From Xanthoparmelia taractica (taxonomy: Eukaryota > Ascomycota > Lecanoromycetes > Lecanorales > Parmeliaceae), in contig JANQBS010000057.1 of the NCBI GenBank assembly GCA_033085395.1, positions 124,001 through 188,000 of the forward strand: DNA of 64,000 nt, in the 5' to 3' direction. The notes beneath the pieces were generated by a model that worked only from the letters and a program-made list of their open reading frames with translations, did not search any database and was not told where the DNA came from. The position numbers were made by a program, and so were the translations under genes. Each line of letters opens with the position of its first letter. Position 1 is the first letter of the stretch. Of this stretch, positions 22,993-34,785 are shown piece after piece.

Positions 22993-25900
22993 ATGCCTTC
23001 ACCAATCAGCCAGACTAAAGGCTCTCCAGTAAATCGAACAAGCAGTCTACCGATGGTTGTCAGCGCCGACAGTGAAGGTCAGCCCGAGCACACCCTTAGA
23101 CGATCAAGGCGTTTGCAAGGTATACCAGCTTCTCCATTCGATCCTAAGCTGCCGGCAACAATCCAAGCAATGCCTAGCGACACTATGCTGTCTACACCAG
23201 CATTTTTCTCTGCTAAAGCAGTGCCGGATGAAATTATTGCATCATCTGACAACGACTCAACCCTTGTGGGAGCCACCGACAGCGATCAAACCTTGGGCAA
23301 TTCCTCTCTCGATGACGCACAGCCTTCGCCAACAGATCTTGATACCTCGACTAAAAGTGTGCTCAACCAGCCGGACATTGACGCTCCTAGCGAACATGGT
23401 GACACAGAGAGTGAATCTAGCGATAAATCTGAGATCGAGCAGAATGACAATAAAGGCAATGACCGGTCTAACGAACCTTCACTGTCTAAGCAAGACTATC
23501 GTCGTAGCACTTTGGCCAAATCGTCTAAAAAGCGTAAAGCAGATACCCCTAGTGGAAAGAGTGCTGCTCAACTGGATCTTACTGCACCAGCAAAGAAGAA
23601 GCGGAAGACTAGCAAGCCAATTGCAAAGAGGCAGAGCCAAAGTGGGAATGCAAGAGCCAAGACCGCCAAAGAGAGATTTGTCATAGCGTCCGCAGGAGAT
23701 AATCGTCCCTCACCATGGGGTGAGCCGGAAGTTTGGGCAGAGGTATAGTCTTCCCGCACATAATTGACAACAGTCAAACCTAATGTTCCTTCAGACACGC
23801 CCTGAGCTATGCGAGGCTCTTCCTTGGTTCCGTTGTTGGCAGGGCGCCGGCCATACTCATGGCGGACATGTTTTCGGAATGCTCTTGGATGAAGACCGGG
23901 GTGAGCGTGCATATATGGATGAGCACGTTACAATTACCAGAGCGTGAGAGCAAAGCTTTTGGTTCAATAGCTCATGTGCTGACCTGTGCTAGGGGAGGAG
24001 GTATTGGAAAAAACACCTCAGGAGAGATCTGTCAAATAACGGATCAGGATTCCGAGAGTGGCAGGATAAAGGCTTTCATAAACAACGAAAATGAGAAGAT
24101 ACCTATGCATCTTATTATTGGTGTGCCTTGCCGTCCTCATACCATGGTCAGTGATACTGACTTCCAGCAGGACAGAACAACATCCATTGCCCCTCTAAGA
24201 TCCCTCATCGCTACTGCGTAACTGCAGATGTCCATATCACTGATCACTGGGATGAGAAGAGCAACGGCCATGTTGTCGTCAAATTCCGGTTCGAGAAGAC
24301 GGACCTTAGCAGCAGGAGCTGGTTTGCTCCCAAGGACTCGCCAGAGGTCGACTACTCTCTGGAAATTAAGGCGCTCCGGAAGGAATGTCCAAGCTGCCAG
24401 GTAAGTAAGCCACAGGTCTTCGCATCAGGCTGGATGTGCCTGAACGCCAAGTGTGACCTTTTCTGGACCATAAATGGAGATCTGGCGCCTGAGGTCCAGG
24501 AGTACAATTTAGCATTCCTGAAGGAACGTTGGATTTACGACGGCTTTCTGCCACCATATGCAATGAATCCCGAGCTGATCCAACCCGATGCGACTCACGG
24601 TCAGGCTTTTCCTGCGACCAGACAATGCTGGGAGGGCATTGTCTGCAAGCTCTGCGGTCGATGCAATCTAAGAAGGCATTGGGATGCTTGGAGATGCCGC
24701 ACTGAAGGCTGTCCGTTTGAGCATAGACTTCCGATGGATGTGATCCCAGCCTCGAGTGTAGCGGGCGATGCTGGCTATGGATTTCAGGGTCATGGCGTAT
24801 CTCAAGACAAGGTCTCGGAACCAAATATCAAGTGCGAGGTACGAAAACATGGCTTGTACCGCGAGTGTGTCTACCATCTGGGCGATGGGCTTGTAGTCAC
24901 GCACCTGATTTCCAACAACGTCATCAACAGCGCTCCTGGTGGACCCGATGAGCTCTTCTGCCGGCTGCAGAAGGACGATTTTGGGCTTGAGAGGCTGCCA
25001 TTGAAACAGAGCGTTGGTTAGTATTCGTGACGCGATGATATGGCGGAAACAGCTAATAAGCAAACAGTGGAACAAACATATTCGAGGCACTTCAGTCACA
25101 ATTTCGTCAGTCCACACTTTTAATCCGAGCTCTTGCTTGCATGCTTACACTTAGGACAGGGATTGCCCTATAACTACATTGTGGGACACGATAACTCAAC
25201 AGACCTTGCAGACTCTCCTGAAGCAATCAAGGAGGCTGTGCGTCGTATGACCTGGGCTGCAAAGCGCACCGTCCCACACGGAGAATTCCTAGACTTCAAC
25301 GAGCTTCTTGCGATTGGCTACCTCGAAAGCATGAAGATGAATGTTTGTGCCCTGTTCCTAACCCCAATTTATCAGTGAGATCTTCCGGCTAATAGCTCGC
25401 AGTATCACGACGACGGTGAAATATCACTCGGTCCCACGGTCGCCTCGATCTCATTGGGCTGCCCAGCTAAAATGAAGTGGCGGCTCAAGACAAGATACTG
25501 GTGCGGCTTCAAGGATAAAGCGCGTAAACATTACGATCCTGACCAACCCGTCCTTGGTGGTTGTCGTAAGCCAGAAGAGCGTCACAAATTGAACGAATTG
25601 GCGAAGACAGCGAGCACTGAAGAGCTTGACGAGGCTGCCCAAGCAGCATTATCGTTCACAAAGGGAGAAACAAGAACGCCCCCAGTGGTTTTAGAGCTCG
25701 ACCTCCGCCACGGTGACTACATGGTAATGCATGGTGCTTCCATGCAGGTCTATTACGAAGTGAGTACTTGGGGAACACTGTTGTCGATTGGGTGTTAACG
25801 ATGTATAGCATATGGTCGCCCCTACCGACAAGCTTCGTTTCGGCCTTACATGCCGATTTGTCAAGCCTGAGTTTGTTCCAGAAGACATGCGTTCGATGGG

Positions 25901-26027
25901 AGACCTCATCCTGGATCCCACGCAAGCCTACGACGGGGATCTCGCGCTTTACGAAAATCACATGGAGAAGTACAAAGCGGGGAATGTTGTGAAGAAGAGG
26001 ATCACTTCTGCTGAGAGTGAGGCATGA
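22993..26027 (+). CDS. AlkB-like Fe(II)/2-oxoglutarate dioxygenase with cysteine-rich middle region
   Basis: Exons: 22993-23742, 23795-23943, 23993-24120, 24168-25016, 25155-25342, 25403-25759 and 25809-26027. The N-terminal 250 residues are Ser/Lys-rich and disordered, with basic stretches (KKRK, AKKKRKTSK) that look like nuclear localisation signals. The middle has cysteine pairs (CPSC, CLNAKC, CKLCGRC, CRTEGC) suggesting zinc binding. The C-terminal third is the double-stranded beta-helix: NYHDDGEISLGPTVASISLG gives the HxD iron ligands, and YYEHMVAP with RFGLTCR gives the distal His and the 2-oxoglutarate Arg pair (R-x5-R). AlkB enzymes oxidatively demethylate nucleic acids or proteins. 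Between 25017 and 25154 a mini-exon (25068-25105, reading VEQTYSRHFSHNF) looks AlkB-like, but including it breaks the frame by one base; skipping it keeps the frame. Substrate unknown. Confidence 0.85.
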
Positions 26028-26693
26028 GCGGATCATGAGACTCTGTGCAACCTACATAACAGACATTGACGCACGCAACTTTCTTGCCCGTTTGCAATCA
26101 CTATCGAGCTACTATCAACCTATGGCCAGCTCGACCAATTCAGCACGCAAACAAAGATGGCACATTTAGGCTCGGGCATCTTCATACAACTTACTGCTAT
26201 CTAGCACAGTTGGCGATTATCTTTGAGAACTGGCAACCTACACCATTTAGGATGTGCTAGACTCACGATAGCTTACGACTTTTAGACTGGCGAGTTCATA
26301 GGGTGCTTTACATATTAGCAATTGTGCAATTTCAAGGCTGCTCCTTTCTTTGCAAAAAGAACTCTATGAGACTCAGATGACTGACCAATTAGTGACTGAA
26401 GAGGCTGACTTACATCAGAGAGCTCCAGGAATCTTAAACGTCGAGGCTGCTTTTTGTGGCCCTACGGACTTGGAACGCACACAGCATCACTAATCGTTCA
26501 TGCAAAGTTTGATATATTCACGGCTTCAGACACCGACTAACAAGAGTCAAGCAGGTAACCTTACAGCACAGGATGAGAACACGCTGATCTCACCAGACTC
26601 TTATCTATAGGATCTTTCTCTCTTCCTATGCTGGTCCGTTTTACCTCCCCCAAAGCATAAAAGACAGCGACGTCCCATATCCCTGCTCCTTCC
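26028..26693. other. intergenic region between convergent genes
   Basis: 3' ends of the dioxygenase (plus) and the SDR (minus) face each other. No other feature recognised. Confidence 0.5.
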
Positions 26694-27825
26694 TCACTTC
26701 CCCCCAACACCCCACCCACCACTCCCGAGCCTCTCAAAGACCTCCTCCTCCGCAATCCCCATATTCCCAACCGTATTCCCCTCCCCACTCGGCCCCACAT
26801 CATTAAACTGCTCCACGACCCTCACCCTCCCCTTCGCGACCTCCAAAATCATCCCGCCCACCACATCCACCTCCTTCGTCCCCTCCCTCGCATCACCACT
26901 GCTCAACCGGCTCCCCGCAGCGCCGCCCAAGCCGCCAGCCGACACACAAACAGTCTTGTCCTCGACGAGCGAGACCATGACGTCCGCTACGAACTCGGGC
27001 GTCACCCACGCGTCATCGCGGGCGATCAGCTTGAGCTTCTCCGGCGCTTCGGTCCACAGGGGCGTCTTGATTACGCCGGGGGCGACGCCCGTTACCCTGA
27101 TGCCGAGGCGGGAGTCGAGGGGTGCGAGGGAGCGGACGAAGCCGTTGATGCCGTGTTTGGTTGCGTTGTAGATTGGGGCGGGGAGCGGGGTCAGTTGGCC
27201 TGCTATGCTGGAGATGTGGACGATTGATTTGGGGGAGGATTGCTTGTTGTTTTTGTTGGAGGAGGACAGGAAGTGGGAGATGGCGAGCTGGGTTGTGCGG
27301 ATTGGGTGAGTGAGGTTGATGTCGAGGCTGGCGTAGCGATTGGACGTTAGAGTGTCTTTGGAAGGGGGTTTGCCGGGTGGGTGCCAGAAATTCGAAAAGG
27401 GCTATGGCAAGTCAGTCGTTGGATTCGAAGCCATCGGAGGCGGAGTGGGACGAACAGGCTCATACACTCCAGCGCCTGGACAAACTATATCCGCTCCTCC
27501 AAACTCCTTCTGCGCGACATGGAACATGCGTTCTAGCTGCTGCCAATCTCGGACGTCTGTTTGTTGGAAGACTGCTTTGGCGGGGGACTGCGAATGGTTG
27601 GCATGACTGGATACAAGATTTTGAGCTTCGGGGCGAAGGGCTAGGTCTGCGAAGAGGACGTTGCAATTTTTGAGGAGGAGAGCACGAGCGAATGATAGAT
27701 TGATCCCTAGGCTTTTTTTAGAAGGTTTGAAGCGATTGGAAGCAATACGAAGAAGCCTGTGCAAGAGAGGTACCTGATCCCGCGCCTGTAATTATGGCGG
27801 TCTTCCCTGCAATTGACAGCGCCAT
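26694..27825 (-). CDS. short-chain dehydrogenase/reductase, 15-hydroxyprostaglandin dehydrogenase-like
   Basis: Exons 27825-27774, 27706-27456 and 27401-26694 give 336 residues in phase. The cofactor motif TGAGSGIN is rebuilt across intron 1 (TGxxxGxx); ADLAL follows the second strand, and the acidic residue there suggests NAD rather than NADP. The usual NNAG is PGAG here. Catalytic residues are visible: the serine in HISSIAGQ and Y-x3-K in YNATKHG, followed by VAPGVIKTPLW. Intron 2 has a GTTCGT donor. The last 90 residues go beyond the Rossmann core and are Gly/Val/Glu-rich (GGLGGAAGSRLSSGDAREG ... GSGGWGVGGK), a longer tail than most family members. Oxidises or reduces a small alcohol or ketone; substrate unknown. 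Confidence 0.88.
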
Positions 27826-28204
27826 GAGCTGGAGTGCAAGATCAAAGACTGCGAATGTGAAGGGAGCAACGAGCCCCAGAAGCGGTCCGCCATGCTTTAT
27901 GCGCTCGTCTACTCTCGGACGTAGGACTGCTGAAAAATTGGCGTTGGAAGAGGGGTAGAAGTCTCGATGGGTTCGAGGCAAGTGTGCCGAGGGTTTTAGA
28001 ACTTAGAGGGAAGGAAACGTGAAAACGACAGGATGGAGTTGGAGAAGTTGGTGAAAGAGAACATCAAAGGCTGCATTTTCCCAATTGCCAGCCGCCAATC
28101 ACGGATTAGAATTGAGCTTTTATCCACTATTGTTGCAAATCATGTTCTCATTCTCCGTAAGCACACTATCCTAGATACATACTCGGTGCACCATTCTGGC
28201 TACC
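27826..28204. other. intergenic region
   Basis: Between the transaldolase stop and the SDR start, both minus strand. Contains the SDR promoter; nothing else recognised. Confidence 0.5.
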
Positions 28205-29344
28205 TCAAGCTTTCTCAATCTTCTCCCTGAGAATATCCTTAAGCGTGATTGCATCAGCAGCAAACTTTGAGATACCCTCTCGGAGCTTTTCCACAGCCAT
28301 CGCTTCCTCGTTGAAGTCAAATCGGAACTTGGCTTCATCGCTGAGGTACTCCTTCTTTTGGATATCGAGCGCTTGGGCATCCTTGGCGTCCAGCTTCTTG
28401 GCAATCTTCTCGGTCGAGTTGTAGAGGTCCTCTAGGTAGTTCGGCTGCGGGTAGACATATCAGTGACAATCCTAATATTCGAGAAGTCAGAGCGACGAAC
28501 CGAGATAGTCAAGTAATCACACCCGGCCAGCTCCGTGATCTCGCCCACGTTTCTGAAACTAGCTCCCATCACAATGGTCTTGTACCCGAACTTCTTATAG
28601 TAGTTGAAAATCTGCTGAACGCTCTTCACCCCCGGGTCTTCCTGGGGCGTATAATCTCTCTTGTTCGCTGCCTTGTACCAGTCCAAGATACGGCCAACGA
28701 AAGGCGAGATGAGGAACGCACCAGCCTCGGCTGCGGCAATGGCCTGGGGTAGAGAGAACATAAGGGTCAGGTTGCAGTTCACGCCGTGCTCAGATTGTAG
28801 GATATGGGCTGCTTTGATACCCTCCCATGTCGAAGCGAGCTTGATAAGGACGCGCGACTTGTCGATGCCAATGTCTTTGTATAGCTGAAGAATGTCAGTG
28901 GACAAGTTAATTGGTGGAGAGATTGAGACTTGCTTTGGTGATGTGAAGAGCCTTGTTGACAGAGCCTTCAACGTCAAAAGAGAAGCGAGCGTCGACTTCA
29001 GTAGAGACTTTTCCGGGAACAATCTGTAGGATCTCCTTGCCGAATTCGACGAGCAGGCGGTCCAGCGTCGAATCGACCTTTTCATCCATGTCTTTGCCCT
29101 GAGCGTTCTATTGTCAGTATCTGCAAGGTGCTCCCCAAATCAGAGACACACTGACATGGTCTTTACCGTATTCAACGGCAACGTCCATCAACTTGGCATA
29201 TTCCGTCTTTTTGGACGCAGCGAGGATGAGGGAGGGATTTGTAGTAGCATCTTGTGGCTTGTACTTTCCAATGGTAGCAAAGTCACCCGAGTCACAGACG
29301 ACTGTGGTGCCAATGGCTTTGAGCTGTTCGAGGGAGCTAGTCAT
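28205..29344 (-). CDS. TAL1: transaldolase (pentose phosphate pathway)
   Basis: Exons 29344-29156, 29107-28934, 28884-28501 and 28444-28205 give 328 residues, the normal length. DATTNPSLI carries the family signature near residue 35; the Schiff-base lysine is K136 in VLIKLASTWEG; CNLTLMFSLPQA and SPFVGRILDW follow, then VMGASFRNVGEI. Transaldolase moves a dihydroxyacetone unit between sedoheptulose-7-phosphate and glyceraldehyde-3-phosphate in the cytosol, linking the pentose phosphate pathway to glycolysis. Intron 2 (28933-28885) begins with GCAAGT and ends with CAG: it is a GC-AG intron, and no GT donor nearby rebuilds the conserved HITKLYKDIGI. Introns 1 and 3 have the donors GTCAGT and GTTCGT. 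Confidence 0.97.
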
Positions 29345-29603
29345 GATGTTCTGGTTTGTTAATGTTGTTGTTGGTAAGAATAAATTGAATAAGTTGCGTT
29401 AAAAAGAAATCTCGTTGAGAGCTTGGCTATGACATCGGATGGCCCCGCCATCGCCACTCTAAACTTCTAGCGCCACGTGAACAAACTGTGGCTTATCCAC
29501 GCATCCAAATAACCAGACAATGAATTAACAACCTCCTGCCTCATTACACAAATTATCTGCAATCCTTTCTAACGCTTTGTTGATCAATCGCAAAATCGTC
29601 CTT

Positions 29604-30810
29604 CTACCGCACCTCCAACATTGCCTGGACACCCCGCTCTAGACCATTACAATCCGTGACAAAACCACAGGTCCGCGCACTATTGAATTCTACACAGTCC
29701 CTTGCAAAGGACGGGCTGGTGGTGCCACACCTAGATATACAGGAGTCAGCAAAGCTTCACCGAGGCACGAAGCTCCAGGTCAGATGCGGGATTGGGCGTT
29801 GTTGTCAACCTCTTGCTAGATATGCCTTACGGCCCAAAATCCAACGCTCGATCAGGGAGGATTTGCACCGAGATGTGCACTTACGCGTCCTTTAGGAGAA
29901 TACAGTCCCATCCTTTGGTAAAAGCATCCTGAAGGCTCCCTGCCACACATTGGTCAGTGTTAACCCCTGCAAACAATAATGTTTTAATGTCTTCTCCTTC
30001 GAGGTATTCCGTGCACGGCGTCGAAGAGCCCCAAAGACCAGACATCCGGTTTTTGTGGATCCACACATCGGCTTTCTTCTTCAGCGATCGTCCTTCCACA
30101 TAGGCTGCATCCAAACCTGGTGGCAATGCTGCGTTCCATGTGTCTCTCATTAAAAGCCTTCCCGCATCCACAACTTTGCCATCTTCTATTCTCACAAGGC
30201 CGATCTCGCTACCAAGTCCCCTGTATATTCTCTTCGATTTGCCGTTTTCAGTCAATTCTTTCTCTTCTAGCACTCCGCTCTTTCCTTCAATGAACTCCTC
30301 CGCAGCAGTCTGGTTTACACCATGAGCATCAATGGCCGGCAGGGACTTATTTCTGCGTCCCTTTTCAAGAGCAGCCTCGAACCCAAAGGCTCTCCGTGTG
30401 CTTGGCGGCATATGTTCAACCTCCTCGTCCGTTAGACCCCAATTTAGCCAAACGATCTGTATTCCCGCCTTCCTTGCGGCTGGTATTGCTGTGTCGATTA
30501 ATCTACTCTTTGCATTGTTCCCAGCACTATCAGCAGGTCGACCCAAATAAGTAGAGAGAAAGAAGTTCTGCATGTCGATAATGACGAGTGCGGTTTTTGA
30601 GGGGGATATGACAATCGATGTCGTGGTTGTCGATAGAGAGATAGAATCTTTGGGGGATGGAAGAGCATATTCAGGAGGTCGCGGACGGGTCAGGTCGAAG
30701 CATGGTGGTGACGATGAATGGAGCCAGTGATTGGGGTAAGTCCCTATCAAGGAGCGGCGAGGCCAAGAGTCTCCGTCAATCTCGGGTTTGGAAGACTCTG
30801 GAGCATTCAT
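29604..30810 (-). CDS. isochorismatase-family cysteine hydrolase
   Basis: Exons 30810-29885 and 29730-29604; phase agrees and gives 350 residues. The frame opens further upstream without an ATG, so the start is set at MNAPESSKP. The core strand ALVIIDMQNFFLS has the catalytic Asp; LLFAGVNTDQCVAGSLQDAF has the nucleophilic Cys. The second exon completes the fold with CGTTSPSFARDC ... CGFVTDCNGL. The family hydrolyses isochorismate, nicotinamide or related amides, and many fungal members have unknown substrates. The first 85 residues and the long insert around residues 165-240 make it larger than bacterial relatives of about 200 residues. The 154-nt intron is about three times longer than most here. 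Confidence 0.85.
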
Positions 30811-31757
30811 CTTGAGCTTTCGGATAAGAAGAATACGGAGGAGCTGGCGAAATGCTTGGGACAGTGACCCATGCAAACACGTAATTGATAGACATGATGT
30901 AAAAGATCCTTATGTTACCCCGCAGTACGATAAGGAAATTCATGTGGTAAAAGACCTATCATCGTCCCAGCCGGTAGTCTGAAGCTGCAATTTTCATCTC
31001 TGCTCGACATGAGTCTCGCTATCCTTGTTGCGGGCAACATGAAGAGCCCAGCACTGGCATCCTCCCGACCTTGTTCAGAAGCAGCGTGCACTCATGACCT
31101 GGACAACAGACTGAACAGGGACCGAAATGGTCAATTGGACTTGAAGTAGATCAAGGCACATCTAGAGAGAGCTAACAACACAGGCATTCCAGTGGACAGG
31201 AGCCAAAGGGGGAGATGTCGCAACTTACAAGGGAAGGAGCGATGATACTCTCGGTAGAGTAGAAATTTGCAAACTTCTCTGTGGACGCCACAACCGAGGT
31301 TTTCCCACAAGTTTTTTGATCTTGTTCCTTGTGCTGCCTCAACATTGCCTTTTGATAGAGATCCTTCAAGAATCTAAACTTGCATAGGCTCAGGTCAGAT
31401 TTGCAGTATAAGAAACCCATTATAAGAGTCATCTTGAGCACGGCATTTCTCTCGGTGAGTGTAAAAGGAAACAGTACATCGTGGATAAAGTGTCTCGTGC
31501 ACTCCTACATTAGCCTAAGAATTCTCATAATTGTAGGAAGCTTTGTTCTCCCTTTATAATTACCATGCTTCTCTTGCAAACGAAACCCTTCACGTCTAAT
31601 GAATGGCCGCTGCTCCTTTCGAACGGCCCCAAAGCCGTGAGTTTCCCAATATTCAAGCTAGTAGCTAACTTCGAACGCTGATAGCACACGAGTTCAATCA
31701 TCGTTCAAGAAGAGGGGAGTTCTAGAGTACCGCGAATAAGCATTTCGAAGAGTCAAT
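30811..31757. other. divergent promoter region
   Basis: Shared upstream region of the isochorismatase-like gene (minus) and the Tudor-SN gene (plus). Only short ORFs inside; no recognisable regulatory site called. Confidence 0.5.
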
Positions 31758-34511
31758 ATGCCCATTAATCAAGCAAAAGTCAAGAGTGTGCTGTCAGGAG
31801 ACACCCTTATATTGGCTAGCGTCAACAATCCAGCCCAGGAGAGAACCTTGAGCCTAGCATATGTCAGCGCGCCAAGGCTCAAGAGAGACGGAGACGAGGT
31901 AAACCAAAATCCATGTTGTGATATAGCAGTGGTTGAAGTCTCCTGCAGCCGTTTGCTTTCCACTCCAGAGACTACCTCCGCCGCATGACAGTAGGTAAAG
32001 TCATACAATTCACCATCCTCTATAGCATCCCAACAGGAGCCAAGCGGGACTACGGTACCGTTTACCTCCAGACCGGACAATCATTGCCGGATGCAGCTGT
32101 TGCAGAAGGATGGGTGAAGCTCAGGGAGGATGCTGGTCGTAAAGATGAGTCGGAAACCTCCAAGGCTCTCTTTGAGAAGCTGGAGCTCGCCGAAGCAAGC
32201 GCTAAAGCTAGCTCAAAAGGTATTTGGGCGTCTACTGGAGGGAATATAGAGAACGTCAATGAGATTCCCGACCCGAAAGGCTTCATTGAACAATACAAAG
32301 ACAAGCCAATAGAAGGAATCGTTGAGCGTGTACTGACCGGTGATCGAATGATTGTCCGGCTGTGTTTATCACCGAAAAGGCATGTTCAGACAATGGTGCT
32401 TATTGCCGGTATACGAGCACCAGCGACTAAGCGAACGAACCCATCGGACGGCAAAGAACAGCCAGCCGAACCTTTTGGTCCAGAGGCACATGAGTTTGTC
32501 GAGTCAAGACTACTACAACGGACTGTAGAGGTTGATGTTCTAGGATTAAGCCCACAAGGTACACTGGTATGCACAGTGAAACACCCAAACGGTAGCATCG
32601 CCAAATTTCTACTTGAGGCTGGATTGGCACGTTGCACCGATTTCCATTCAACAATGCTTGGCGGCCAAATGTCTGCCCTTCGGCAGGCTGAAAAGCAAGC
32701 AAAGGACAAAAGGAAAGGGCTTTTCCAAGGACTTGCCGATAACATGCAGGGAGCCAGCGAAACCGATGCTACGGTTACCCGCATTCAAACAGCGGATACT
32801 GTCTACTTAAGAGATAAATCGGGCAACGAAAAGCGAGTAAGCCTGAGTAGTGTTCGCCAGCCAAAGCCTACCGATCCGAAGCAAGCACCATTCCAAGCGG
32901 AGGCCAAGGAGTTCTTGAGGAAGAAGCTGATTGGCAAACACGTGCGTGTCACCGTTGATGGCAAGAAAGCCGCGACCGAAGGCTTCGAAGAGCGAGATGT
33001 AGTCACCATCATGATCAACGATAAAAATATGGCTCTGCAGCTCGTCGAAGCTGGCTATGCTTCTGTGACCCGTCATCGACGAGACGATGGTAGATGCCGT
33101 GCACTGACCCTCAAAATGCTTGCTGATGTCCTATACAGAAGATCGAAGCCCAGCGTATGATGATCTTTTGGCCGCAGAAGAAGCTGCCCAAAAAGATGGG
33201 AAGGGAATGTGGTCGCCAAAACCTCCAGCCGCTAAAACGTATCAAGACTACTCAGAAAGCCTGCAAAAAGCAAAGATCCAATCGTCAGTCCTCCAACGCC
33301 AAAAGAAGATCCCAGCAATTGTCGATTTCGTCAAGGGTGGCTCAAGGTTCACCATACTCATCCCCCGAGAAAACGCCAAACTCACCTTCGTACTCTCCGG
33401 CATACGAGCTCCACGTTCAGCTCGCAACGCAAATGAAAAGTCAGACCCCTTTGGACAGGAGGCTCATGATTTTGCCAACCGACGCTGCCTTCAACGGGAT
33501 GTCGAGATTGATGTCGAGGCCACAGACAAAATCGGTGCTTTCCTCGGCACCCTCTATATAAACCGCGAAAACTTCGCCAAGCTCCTTCTCGAAGAAGGTT
33601 TTGCGAGCGTTCACAGATACTCTGCCGAGCAGTCTGAGCATGGGGGCGAGCTCTTCGCAGCCGAGGAGAAAGCAAAAGCGGCCAAGAAGGGCATATGGAA
33701 GGACTACGACCCCTCCATTGAAGACGGGGTTGAGGACCTCAACCTCAATGAAGCTACTACCAATGGCCACATTGACTCTTCCGCCCCGGTCAAGAAAGAC
33801 TACCGCGATGTCGTCGTCACTCACATCGATCCCACCACCGCCCACCTAAAGCTCCAACTCGTCGGACCAACGACTTCGGCCGCACTCACGGCCCTCATGG
33901 CAGCCTTCGCTACTCATCATCGCTCCCCTCCTTCCTCCGAGAAATCCCTCGCGAATCCACCCAAAGCCGGCGACCTTGTCGCGGCGCGGTTCTCCGAAGA
34001 CGGTGAATGGTACCGCGCACGCATCCGACGCAACGACCGCGAGGCCAAAAAGGCCGACGTCCTCTTCATCGACTACGGCAACAGCGAGACCTTGCCTTGG
34101 AGCGAGCTGAGGCCCATGAGCCAGCCGCAATTCTCCCTCGCCAAGCTCAAACCCCAGGCCCTCGACGCCGCCCTCTCGTTCCTGCAGTTCCCGACCAGCG
34201 CCGAGTACCTGGCCGACGCGGTGCGGTTTTTGGAGCAGGTGACGGGCGGGAAACAGCTTGTCGCGAGCGTGGACGCAGAGGAGAAGGACGGCACGATGTG
34301 GGTTACGCTGTTTGATCCCGAGTCCGAGGGCGGGGAGGAGGCGAGCGTGAACGCGGAGGTTGTGAGGGAGGGGGCGGCGATGGTTTCGCGGAAGTTGAAG
34401 GGGTGGGAGAGGGCGCGGGGGAAGATTGTGGAGGGGTTGAGGGGGAAGGAGGAGGAGGCGAAGGGGGAGAGGTTGGGGATGTGGGAGTATGGGGATTTGA
34501 CGGAGGATTAG
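31758..34511 (+). CDS. staphylococcal nuclease-like/Tudor protein (Tudor-SN, SND1 orthologue)
   Basis: Exons 31758-31898, 31949-33089 and 33139-34511 give 884 residues, as expected for Tudor-SN. Four SN-like OB folds occur in tandem: the first begins MPINQAKVKSVLSGDTLIL, later ones carry GIVERVLTGDRMIVRLCLS, DATVTRIQTADTVYL and AIVDFVKGGSRFTIL, each followed by FGxEAxxFxxxRxLQRxVEIDV-like strands. A Tudor domain follows near residues 695-755 (GDLVAARFSEDGEWYRARI ... VLFIDYGNSETLPW), then a partial SN-like end. Known roles of the family are RNA binding, stress-granule assembly and mRNA stability, mainly cytoplasmic. The C-terminus is very acidic and charged (GKEEEAKGERLG). Converges on SOD1 with about 270 bp between stops. 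Confidence 0.95.
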
Positions 34512-34785
34512 GAGGAGCGGGCGTGAGAATGATTGGGTTGGGTGGGCGGTTGGGTTTTTCTTGGGGGAGGAAAAAAAAGTAGCCAGGGTTGGAAATAGGA
34601 CTCGAGTCGAGCAATGTAGATGTCGTTCTCAAGAGTTTTTTTTTTGGCTTGTATCCCTCTTGTGTTTGCTAAGCTTTTCTGCTCACTGTCTAGGTACACA
34701 CAAACGTTCATCATACATCACTTCATCCCATTCCCCGGCCGCCACGAATTTATAAGAGTACGCTCCATATCCATATCCATCCAAC

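Noticed and set aside
18567..30810. A secondary-metabolite cluster around the acyl-CoA ligase, SDR, dioxygenase and isochorismatase-like gene
   Set aside because: No polyketide synthase, peptide synthetase, terpene cyclase, P450 or cluster regulator is present, and transaldolase lies in the middle; these are probably independent genes.
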